Assembly: GCF_000379765.1 (NCBI RefSeq)
Contig: NZ_KB903442.1
Location: 1 to 64,000 of the forward strand
DNA: 64,000 nucleotides
Reading direction: 5' to 3'
Source: Flexithrix dorotheae DSM 6795
Lineage (GTDB): Bacteria > Bacteroidota > Bacteroidia > Cytophagales > Flammeovirgaceae
Under the pieces are notes generated by a model. That model did no database searches and had not been told where the DNA came from. It saw nothing but the letters and a program-made list of their open reading frames with translations. The position numbers and the translations under genes were made by a program. This document shows, one piece after another, positions 1 through 6,406 of the stretch (positions are counted from its first letter, which is position 1; each line of letters begins with the position of its first letter).

Positions 1-147
1 ATCATCAGTTCACAACTCCCAGTGGCAAATTGGTATGATATCATAGGGGATAGTACCGTGGCCGATGCACTACTTGATAGAATGATACATACTGCCCATC
101 GTATCGAATTAAAAGGAGAATCTTTGAGAAAAAGAAAAATGAAATGA
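1..147 (+). CDS. istB: IS21 helper ATPase IstB, C-terminal fragment
   Basis: Frame 1 is open from base 1 and encodes 48 residues before TGA at 145-147. The fragment reads [15 protein letters not shown], then [10 protein letters not shown], then [13 protein letters not shown]. This matches the conserved C-terminus of IstB-type transposition helpers (SQ-P-W-IGD-TxADAxLDR-H-IxLxGxSxR). IstB is an AAA+ ATPase that works with the IstA transposase. The Walker motifs lie upstream of the window. Recognition is by motif only; the family assignment is strong, but the exact element cannot be named. Confidence 0.85.
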   Translation: MISSQLPVANWYDIIGDSTVADALLDRMIHTAHRIELKGESLRKRKMK

Positions 148-259
148 TTTATGTAAATTTGTTAAACCTCAGCCTAATTTTTTAACCTAAACTACAGAGC
201 TGCTAAAAAAGGGTGGATCACTATCGTAATTACACGGGTCAGTATCGTAATATTTTACA
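1..259 (+). mobile_element. IS21-family insertion sequence, right end (partial)
   Basis: The window opens inside an IS21-family element: the tail of istB is followed by the repeated end sequences typical of this family. Two copies of a motif lie in tandem, GGGTGGATCACTATCGTAAT at 211-230 and GGGTCAGTATCGTAAT at 235-250. IS21 elements end in CA, and a CA is present at 258-259 (TTTTACA), which I take as the probable terminus. The left end and istA are outside the window, so intactness cannot be judged. Confidence 0.7.
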
Positions 260-458
260 AGTTTGTGCTTTAAGAGATTGATTAATAAATAGTGCGCAAA
301 TAATTGTGAGCACCGAAATGATTTTTTTCATCTTTGTAAAATTTGAATTAATAATAATACAAAGGTCAATCTCGGTTGCCTGGAAAAAAATGAACTGTAT
401 TAAGAAAAACTCTTAAACTAGATTAAGTTTTTGCGGAAAGGTTGTTCCGAATTTTGGA

Positions 459-1037
459 CTAAAACTCTGGGGTCATACCCAGGTAGGAAGCGATTACCTT
501 TTGAGGGACTCGTTCAATCATATTTGGGTAATACCCCAATAACTCTAAATATCTTTCTTCTGCTGTCTTGCTTAAATTTGATAAAGCTCTCATTCTTGAG
601 AAGGCGAATGCCCTTTCTGTGGTAATTCTAAAATATTCACTCAAGGCGTGAATCTCTTTACAAAGTCCTTCAATGTCATCATAAGCCATTTGCAGAATTA
701 TAGAATTTTCCATTGCTTCAACGAAAAGTGTAGCTGGTGTTTGAGTTATGTAGCTGTAAAAATCACTGACAAACCAATCTTCCATTGCGATTTGAACGGT
801 ATGTTCTTTACCTTCATTATCAATGAAGTAAGACCTAAACGAGCCTTTCTGTACGTAATTTCTATATCGGCTTACATAATTCGGCTGGTCAATAAATTGT
901 CGTTTTTTGATTTTACTGACTTGGAAAATGGATATTAGTTTTTCCTGTTCATCCATTGTTAGTGTGACAAATCTGTTTATGTTTTCGAGTAAGTTTTTAT
1001 ATAGTTCCAATTTTAATTCAAATGAGCTACCATCCAC
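459..1037 (-). CDS. Crp/Fnr-family transcriptional regulator, 3'-truncated by an in-frame stop
   Basis: 192 codons with the small Bacteroidota Crp/Fnr-like architecture: an N-terminal cyclic-nucleotide-binding-type beta barrel (about residues 15-120) and a C-terminal winged helix-turn-helix. The likely start is GTG at 1037; there is no in-frame ATG upstream before a stop. The frame ends at ...YLGMTPEF followed by TAG (459-461). Beyond that stop the same frame continues SKIRNNLSAKT to TAA at 423-425. Family members normally read TPEFLSRIRKKL here, so one Leu codon (TTG or TTA) appears to have become TAG. The lost part is the recognition helix, so DNA binding is probably impaired and the gene may be a recent pseudogene. 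No partner gene is adjacent. Confidence 0.7.
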   Translation of the reverse strand: MDGSSFELKLELYKNLLENINRFVTLTMDEQEKLISIFQVSKIKKRQFIDQPNYVSRYRNYVQKGSFRSYFIDNEGKEHTVQIAMEDWFVSDFYSYITQTPATLFVEAMENSIILQMAYDDIEGLCKEIHALSEYFRITTERAFAFSRMRALSNLSKTAEERYLELLGYYPNMIERVPQKVIASYLGMTPEF

Positions 1038-1120
1038 TATGGAGTTTATTTTTCAAATATCTCCAGGATCAAATATCTAAATGATCTTATGGACTCACAA
1101 TCTTTTCTGGTCCTTTTTTG

Positions 1121-1183
1121 ATAAGAGCGTGTTTAAAATTTAGGTTTTCAAGCGAAACAGTTAAAATATAAACATGCTCTTAT
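1121..1183. repeat. Imperfect inverted repeat between crp-like gene and methyltransferase
   Basis: The arms ATAAGAGCGTGTTTA (1121-1135) and TAAACATGCTCTTAT (1169-1183) are complementary except for one position. They enclose a 33-base spacer. The element lies in the 215-bp gap between two minus-strand genes and is not followed by a clear T-run on either strand. It could be a degenerate terminator, a regulatory site, or a small repeat element. Confidence 0.4.
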
Positions 1184-1278
1184 AGGTGTATAAATTTCAG
1201 CACCAGAGTCATTAGGATTCAGGTAGGACTCAATTGGCGGTAGTTATTACTATTATTTTTTTTGACCAACAAATCTGG

Positions 1279-1875
1279 TTACAGAGCCTTTCCAATATGG
1301 TAAAGCCCTTCGTTTAATTCTACTTCTTTTTCCTCCAATTCAATAATCTCATAATTTTTAAAATCCGACATCAGTTCATCTGTTGAAAATAAGGAATCTA
1401 AGTCAGGAGGTCCTCCAATCCCAGGGTTTTCATTCCGGTATTCAAGGTGGTTTGTACCGAAGGCCTCAAATATTATTATTCCTCCTTTTTTTAATTTTTT
1501 GTCGAGAATTTTGTGGTATTCTGATTTGATATTGGGTGGGAAATGGGCATAGATTAATGCTATTCCATCAAAATATTCATCCTGATATTCTAAGTCAGGA
1601 AGTAAGCCAACTTTATAATCAATAGATACATTATTTTCATTTGCAAGTTTCAATGCCTTATTTTTCCCTTCGATACTGATGTCAAAGGCGTGAACATTCC
1701 ATCCAAGTTTGGCAGCAAAAACACTATTTCTACCTTCACCATCGGCACCAAAAAGGATAGTGCCTGTCTTCAATTTACTAAGTTGTTCTTTTAAGAATTC
1801 ATTAGGCGCTGTGCCATAGGCATAATCCTTTTCTTTATACCTTTCATTCCATCGTTTTAGCCAATTGTCTATCAT
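1279..1875 (-). CDS. Class I SAM-dependent methyltransferase, TehB-like, with 3' frameshift
   Basis: 198 codons from ATG at 1875. A Rossmann-type methyltransferase of the tellurite-resistance TehB/thiopurine-like group: N-terminal [20 protein letters not shown], then SAM motif I at about residues 43-50 (GADGEGRN), an acidic turn after the second strand (FDIS) and a late GGIIIFEAF strand. The substrate is unknown. The protein ends YHIGKAL, but in another frame the DNA continues [11 protein letters not shown] to TAA at 1253-1255, which is the normal family ending. One missing G (AAGGCTCT instead of AAGGGCTCT near 1284-1291) explains the difference, so the native gene probably spanned 1253-1875. 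It lies 11 bp downstream of the flavoprotein gene and is probably co-transcribed with it. Confidence 0.8.
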   Translation of the reverse strand: MIDNWLKRWNERYKEKDYAYGTAPNEFLKEQLSKLKTGTILFGADGEGRNSVFAAKLGWNVHAFDISIEGKNKALKLANENNVSIDYKVGLLPDLEYQDEYFDGIALIYAHFPPNIKSEYHKILDKKLKKGGIIIFEAFGTNHLEYRNENPGIGGPPDLDSLFSTDELMSDFKNYEIIELEEKEVELNEGLYHIGKAL

Positions 1876-1886
1876 AATTATCAGTT

Positions 1887-2795
1887 TTAAAATTGTTCCA
1901 ATACAAATTCATTATTCAACATCATACCTGCAGTAGTTCCCATTGAAACTGCATTTGCAACCGTACGGATTCGGGTGGTGTTGTCACCAGAAGCATACAT
2001 GTTTGGTATACTTGTTTGCTGTAAATGGTTGGTTTTGATGTAACCTTCCTCTGTCAGTTCGCAACCTAATTTTTCCGGAATTTGGCAATGCTGCTCAAAT
2101 GGCCTTTTAGTATAAAAAATTTGGATTGCCATTTTTGAACCGTCCCTGAAAAGGATATTTTGGACATATCCGTTTCTATGCTCAAATTTTTCAATTTCCT
2201 TTTCAACAATTTTGATTTCATGCTTTCCAAGTGACTCACTTTGATCTACGGTCAAAGTGGATTTTCCATTGGTAAAAAGCGTTACATCTTTTGTCCAGTT
2301 TGAAATGAGTTTTGAAAACTCAAACCCATATGCTCCATTTCCTAAAATGCCAGTAGGTTTATTTTTCACTTCATATCCATGGCAGTAAGGACAATGAAGA
2401 ACCGAAATACCCCAACATTCCTCAAAACCTTTGATTTTTGGCATTATGTCTTTAATACCTGTTGCAAAAATCAATTTGGTAGCAGAAAACTTGTCCCCCG
2501 ATGAGATTTGAACCTCAAAACCGTTTTTGGTTTTTGTTGCATTGATTGCTAGTCCGCCAATAAAGTGAACCGTATCATATTCAGCGACCTGCTGTTTACC
2601 CATAGTTGCTATTTCATGTGGTGTTTTTCCGTCTTGGGTTAAAAAATTATGAGAATGTGGCGTTTGCCTGTTGCAGGGTTTTCCACTGTCTATTACAAGT
2701 ACCTTTCTCAGTGCTCTTCCTAATGCCATTGCTGCGGCAAGCCCCGAATAACTTCCACCGATGATTATTACATCAAAATGTTTTGTTTCTGTCAT
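1887..2795 (-). CDS. NAD(P)/FAD-dependent oxidoreductase, thioredoxin-reductase-like
   Basis: 302 residues from ATG at 2795. The FAD-binding GGSYSG is at residues 13-18, the ATG motif at about 111-113, a CPYCHGYE redox-type motif at 135-142, a second dinucleotide-binding GILGNGAYG at about 149-157, and a C-terminal ASGDNT-type FAD motif. This is the short TrxB-like group, in which the CxxC resembles thioredoxin reductase although the true electron acceptor is often unknown. The C-terminal [14 protein letters not shown] helix is typical. It is cytosolic and heads a two-gene unit with the methyltransferase. A palindrome at 2831-2846 sits 36 bp upstream of the start and may be an operator. Confidence 0.85.
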   Translation of the reverse strand: MTETKHFDVIIIGGSYSGLAAAMALGRALRKVLVIDSGKPCNRQTPHSHNFLTQDGKTPHEIATMGKQQVAEYDTVHFIGGLAINATKTKNGFEVQISSGDKFSATKLIFATGIKDIMPKIKGFEECWGISVLHCPYCHGYEVKNKPTGILGNGAYGFEFSKLISNWTKDVTLFTNGKSTLTVDQSESLGKHEIKIVEKEIEKFEHRNGYVQNILFRDGSKMAIQIFYTKRPFEQHCQIPEKLGCELTEEGYIKTNHLQQTSIPNMYASGDNTTRIRTVANAVSMGTTAGMMLNNEFVLEQF

Positions 2796-2830
2796 ATTTT
2801 TAGATTTTTGAAGTTCTTTGAATCCGAATA

Positions 2831-2846
2831 TGCTTATTCATAAGCA
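2831..2846. promoter_or_regulatory. Palindrome TGCTTAT-TC-ATAAGCA upstream of the flavoprotein gene
   Basis: A perfect 7-2-7 inverted repeat at 2831-2846, 36 bp upstream of the flavoprotein ATG (2795). Symmetry and position suggest a dimeric repressor or activator site. No T-run follows it, so it is unlikely to be a terminator. The protein that would bind is unknown. Confidence 0.35.
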
Positions 2847-3231
2847 CACTGAAATTTTGGTTAAGGTTTTTTCAATTCACTAATAAAAACCAGTAATTCA
2901 TGGATGGTTACTGCCCGATAAGCGGTTGGCTTTATTTATTTCAAAGTTTTCCTTTTCTTAAACATTTGTAAAATGCTATACTTTGATACCCAATGCACCT
3001 ACGATTCTAGTTTTTATTTTTTTTTGTTTATTTCTTCGGCAAAGTTATTTCGGTTTTTAGGGTAGTGTGTAGGACAAAAACCAAGTCGAACAGGACTTAT
3101 TTAAAGATTCAGCTTTAAAATGCGCTACATTTTTTTTGCACTGTAAAAGTCTAAGAATGCAGGTAATAACAGACCTGTAATTAAAGAATGGAAAATAGGT
3201 TTAGTAAGACGAAAGTCGGATAGAAAGGGGA
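2847..3231. other. Noncoding stretch between flavoprotein and AraC genes
   Basis: About 385 bp of AT-rich sequence with many stops in all frames and no recognisable protein fragment. The only structure I see is a short hairpin (CAGGT 3160-3164 with ACCTG 3173-3177), just downstream of the AraC stop on the minus strand. It could be a weak terminator. Confidence 0.4.
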
Positions 3232-4083
3232 TTACTTGAAGTTCTTCCTAAAAGTTTCGGGTGAAACTCCAGTGTGTTTTTTGAAAAATCGGATAAAGTA
3301 TGAAGTGTCTTCATAACCCAGATTGTAGGCAATATTATTAACTTGATTGCTTGTTCCCAATAAGTTTCTTTTGGCTTCAAGTAAAACTTGTTCGTTGATG
3401 ATTTGCGAGCAGGTCTTCCCAACAGTTTCTTTGGTTATTTTGTTGATTTGAAAGGAAGAAAGGTGCATCATTTCAGCATATTCAGCGACTTGTTTGTGGG
3501 TTAAAATGTGGTTTTGTAATAGTTCAAAAAGTTCTTCAATTCGCTGCTGGGAATATTGGTTTTCATTGTTTGTAATCGTTTTCGGGCTTTGACTTTGTCT
3601 TACAATTTCGATGAAAAGAATTTCCAAATTTGCTTTGATTACTTCTTTATATCTGTCCTGTTTTTGGGTGTATTCCTCATAGATGTAAGACAAAAGGGAA
3701 AGTAATTTTTTAAACTTTTCAGAATTGAGAGGACAGTGATTTTTATAGCTAACTTTTCGCAATAATAAGTTTGTGGGTGTTTCTTTGGGTGAATAAAAGT
3801 CTCGGTTAAATTGTATTAAAAAACCTTTACTCCCTTTTTTGAGAGTTAGTTGGTGTACTTGTCCGGGGCGCATAAAAAAAACAGAATGGTCGCTAACGGA
3901 ATATGGAGTAAAATCAATGACGTGTTCACCACTTCCGATTTCTATAAACAAAGCAAAAAAGAAATTGTGCCTGTGAAGTTCCTGAACCATGTCATTTTCA
4001 AAAAGTAAGTCTTCGAGTTTTATGATATTAAAACTTTTTGATGGGTTAGGTTCTTTAATCTGTCTTACAGGAATTTTTTCCAT
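3232..4083 (-). CDS. AraC-family transcriptional regulator
   Basis: 283 residues from ATG at 4083. The N-terminal half is a cupin-type sensing domain (LHRHNFFFALFIEIGSGEH, then VFFMRPGQVHQLTL). The C-terminal 95 residues form the double helix-turn-helix DNA-binding domain, ending NIAYNLGYEDTSYFIRFFKKHTG, then SPETFRKNFK, the AraC signature. The layout is that of Bacteroidota regulators with a cupin sensor. The gene stands alone; an inverted repeat at 4136-4200 lies immediately upstream and may be autoregulatory. The target is unknown. Confidence 0.88.
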   Translation of the reverse strand: MEKIPVRQIKEPNPSKSFNIIKLEDLLFENDMVQELHRHNFFFALFIEIGSGEHVIDFTPYSVSDHSVFFMRPGQVHQLTLKKGSKGFLIQFNRDFYSPKETPTNLLLRKVSYKNHCPLNSEKFKKLLSLLSYIYEEYTQKQDRYKEVIKANLEILFIEIVRQSQSPKTITNNENQYSQQRIEELFELLQNHILTHKQVAEYAEMMHLSSFQINKITKETVGKTCSQIINEQVLLEAKRNLLGTSNQVNNIAYNLGYEDTSYFIRFFKKHTGVSPETFRKNFK

Positions 4084-4135
4084 TAAGTTTTCTATTGATT
4101 TTTGTAATGACTACGAAGTAGTAATTCAAAATTAA

Positions 4136-4200
4136 TCGTGTATTATTTTGCCATAAAATACTGATAGAGAGATTTTTATTTCTCGGAAATAATAGCACGA
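4136..4200. repeat. Inverted repeat upstream of AraC gene
   Basis: TCGTGTATTATT at 4136-4147 pairs with AATAATAGCACGA at 4188-4200 with one bulged base. The pair begins 53 bp upstream of the AraC start codon. It may be an operator or a leader structure; support is limited to symmetry and position. Confidence 0.3.
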
Positions 4201-5100
4201 GTGCTTAATACCCAACTATCCTCCGTAAGCTGGACTTTTAAAATTTCTGCTAAAGTATCCAATCAAACAAATTTTACAAATAGCTCAGTGAGTTTATGGA
4301 TAATTGTGTCTGTGTATTATGATCGATGCTGATTCTTTGTTGCTTTTGGTGATCAAACTACAGGGAAGAGGTTCATTAGTTAAAGACAGAAATACTATCT
4401 TTTAGAAGAGCATTTAAAATTTTTAAACCGAAATAGCTAGTTCTGTTATCAAACCTATTTTCATTATTCTTCAACTTCTTAATTTTCTATACCATCCTGA
4501 CTAACATATAACTTACAATGAGTAATGTTACCATGTTTTAAGGCAGTTTTCGATCCTGGCTTACATATATAATAATACATCCAGGTTGTCACTAAATTAT
4601 AATGGAGTTTTTGGCTGATAAAAGCGAATATGGTCCTACAAATGGACCATAGAATGGACCATAAAAACCACTATCACAGTCTCATAAAGCATATTATGGA
4701 CCATATTTCGAAAAAAATGGGAACATTTAATGGTCTATAAAAACAAGTTAATTTACTGGTTTACAGTAATTTATAAAAAACAAGACTCGGGGGTTGCCCG
4801 ATCCCATCTTGCTTACAATTCTCCTCCCCCATCTCCCCGCTGCTTGTAACCAACTTATCAGTTGCAATATTTACCTTAAGAACAATAATTAAATCAAAAT
4901 TATTTGGCTTGAACTTTCCAGTGGTGAGCTTAGTTTTGTTATTGGTAATTAAGGTCATCAATTTCTTCCAATCTTTTACCTAACAAGCTTTATTTTGTTT
5001 AGTATAATTGATAAGAACACCTTAATAAAAATTCCACTAAAGGATATTTTTATTTACATGAAAACCTGGAAGTGTTTTTAAATTCCAGAGAGGCCTTTCA
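4201..5100. other. Gene-poor spacer with ATGGACCAT repeat cluster
   Basis: About 900 bp without a convincing gene; the longest minus-strand frame (4761-4961) has no recognisable features and unnatural composition. The one notable structure is a cluster of the 9-mer ATGGACCAT at 4642-4650, 4654-4662 and 4696-4704, with a half site ATGGTCC at 4630-4636. An AAGAGCATTTAAAA motif near 4406 recurs before the FecR gene near 15193. The region probably represents decayed sequence, since a transposase relic follows. Confidence 0.4.
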
Positions 5101-5104
5101 TCCA

Positions 5105-5245
5105 AGTGTGCAACATAACTTTCTACATGGAATGAGTTATTGGAATTTAGAAGAAATGATGTGGGAAAGAGGTTTGGAAGTAGATTATACCACTTTGTAT
5201 GGATGGGTTTAAAAATACAAACACGCCCCAAAATATATAAAATGC
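5105..5245 (+). pseudogene. IS6-type transposase relic
   Basis: From the ATG at 5132 the plus strand reads MSYWNLEEMMWERGLEVDYTTLYGWV, then TAA (5210-5212), then KYKHAPKY in the same frame. This matches the helix-turn-helix segment of IS6/IS26-like transposases (LSYRDLEEMMAERGL, VDHSTIYRWVQKYAP). The start, the DDE catalytic domain and the terminal repeats are missing and a stop interrupts the motif, so it is a dead fragment of about 110-140 bp. Confidence 0.6.
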
Positions 5246-5251
5246 TAGGCT

Positions 5252-5749
5252 TTACCGATGCATCATTTTTATTCCTATTCCAAACTGTGTTGTCCATCCT
5301 TCCTGGTCAGTAACACTTAGATTAAAATGGTAATCACCCTCATCATATAATTCCCCACTAGTATTAGAAGAAGGAATAGTAATGGGTAAATCTGTGATAT
5401 ATTCATTTTTCCCTATTGGAATATCGTAAGTTTCGATTAGGATATAAGGGTTTTCCGGAGTCTTTTTAGGGTTAAGGTTACATTCCATTACTTCTGTGCT
5501 ATGCGAATGATGGTCAAAATTATGGTGAATATCAATACTATACGAGCCTAGTTCGATGTTATCAGTTAATCTAAATTTTATAGTAAAGGACTCACCAAAA
5601 TATATTGTATCATTACAACTTGTAGGGAAAGCTTCAGGAATGGTGATGTCTATTTCGGGTTTTTCGGTATCTATCTCGTTGTCATCCCCACAAGAAAAAA
5701 GTATTATTGATAAACCAATGATTACAGATAATAACTTTAATGTTTTCAT
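5252..5749 (-). CDS. DUF4625-type lipoprotein
   Basis: 165 residues from ATG at 5749. A lipoprotein signal peptide with lipobox Cys20 (LSIILFSCGDD) leads to an Ig-like beta domain resembling DUF4625: paired YSIDIHHNFDHHSHS and YHFNLSVTDQEGW strands ending in a short basic tail. A His cluster at about residues 75-83 could bind a metal. It is the third gene of the receptor operon, separated from the second by a hairpin at 5766-5793, so its level may be lower. Function is not established; by context I infer a surface or periplasmic accessory to metal uptake. Confidence 0.75.
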   Translation of the reverse strand: MKTLKLLSVIIGLSIILFSCGDDNEIDTEKPEIDITIPEAFPTSCNDTIYFGESFTIKFRLTDNIELGSYSIDIHHNFDHHSHSTEVMECNLNPKKTPENPYILIETYDIPIGKNEYITDLPITIPSSNTSGELYDEGDYHFNLSVTDQEGWTTQFGIGIKMMHR

Positions 5750-5765
5750 TTCAAAAAGATTTAAA

Positions 5766-5793
5766 AGGGCAGACCATTTAGTTAGTCTGCCCT
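5766..5793 (-). terminator. Strong hairpin between the two DUF4625 genes
   Basis: AGGGCAGAC (5766-5774) and GTCTGCCCT (5785-5793) form a perfect 9-bp stem with a 10-base loop. On the minus strand it is followed by TTTTAAATCTTTTT, so it can act as an intrinsic terminator or attenuator after the gene at 5877-6380, leaving partial read-through to the gene at 5252-5749. Confidence 0.6.
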
Positions 5794-5876
5794 AAATGAG
5801 TTTAAGATATTCTTAAATGGCAACAATGTGAAAACAAAGAGTTTCCATTTACTCTTTTGCTACATCGAATACAAAC

Positions 5877-6380
5877 TTATTCCTCCTCTTCTTCTATCAT
5901 TAGGTCTGCATCAATTGAACCGGTGTTTCCTAGTTGATCGACTACAGTCATGTGAAAATGATATTCACCCGCTTCCATATTTTCCGGAATATCAATATGC
6001 TCGTGGAACTCTGCATTTTTTTGTCCTTCATATTTTGTAGTATATTCCAATTCAATTTCATCGATATGATCTTCGTCTTCATCTTCATGGTCATGTTCTC
6101 CTTCCAGATGGATTTCAATCGTGATTTTATCAATTTTGCCTTCAGCTAAAATATCAGCTTCCATATGCATATCCTCACCAATATGAGCTACAAAACCATC
6201 CTCATGGTCGTGATCATCGTCATGATCATCCTCATCTTCATCGTCATGATCATGACCTCCTAACTCAAGATTGGAAATTGTAGGGTTAGGAACTGCTTCA
6301 TCATCATCGCTACAAGAGGAAAAACATACAACTGCCGCCATGGCAAGAAAAAACATAACTGAGTTAAATTTGAAATTCAT
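5877..6380 (-). CDS. His/Asp-rich DUF4625-type lipoprotein
   Basis: 167 residues from ATG at 6380. The lipobox is at Cys23 (VCFSSCSDDD). Two very acidic, His-rich runs, at about residues 43-60 and 96-105, consist almost wholly of H, D and E. The C-terminal YHFHMTVVDQLGNTGS strand matches the DUF4625 fold, and the protein ends in a polyglutamate tail. Such runs commonly bind Zn, Cu, Ni or Co, so it may buffer or hand over metal at the cell surface. It starts 26 bp after the receptor stop and is clearly co-transcribed with it. Metal identity is inferred, not shown. Confidence 0.8.
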   Translation of the reverse strand: MNFKFNSVMFFLAMAAVVCFSSCSDDDEAVPNPTISNLELGGHDHDDEDEDDHDDDHDHEDGFVAHIGEDMHMEADILAEGKIDKITIEIHLEGEHDHEDEDEDHIDEIELEYTTKYEGQKNAEFHEHIDIPENMEAGEYHFHMTVVDQLGNTGSIDADLMIEEEEE

Positions 6381-6406
6381 GGGATTGAAATTTATTGTTA
6401 AAAAAA

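Noticed and set aside
4642-4704. Possible CRISPR-like array from repeated ATGGACCAT
   Set aside because: The repeats are only 9 bases with irregular short spacing, and no cas genes are present; not a CRISPR array.
4761-4961. 66-codon minus-strand open frame in the gene-poor region
   Set aside because: No recognisable motif, odd composition and no neighbours; it looks like chance in AT-rich DNA.
5556-6149. Plus-strand open frames opposite the two DUF4625 lipoprotein genes
   Set aside because: They are antisense shadows of clear lipoprotein genes; the acidic GAT/GAA codons create open frames on the other strand.
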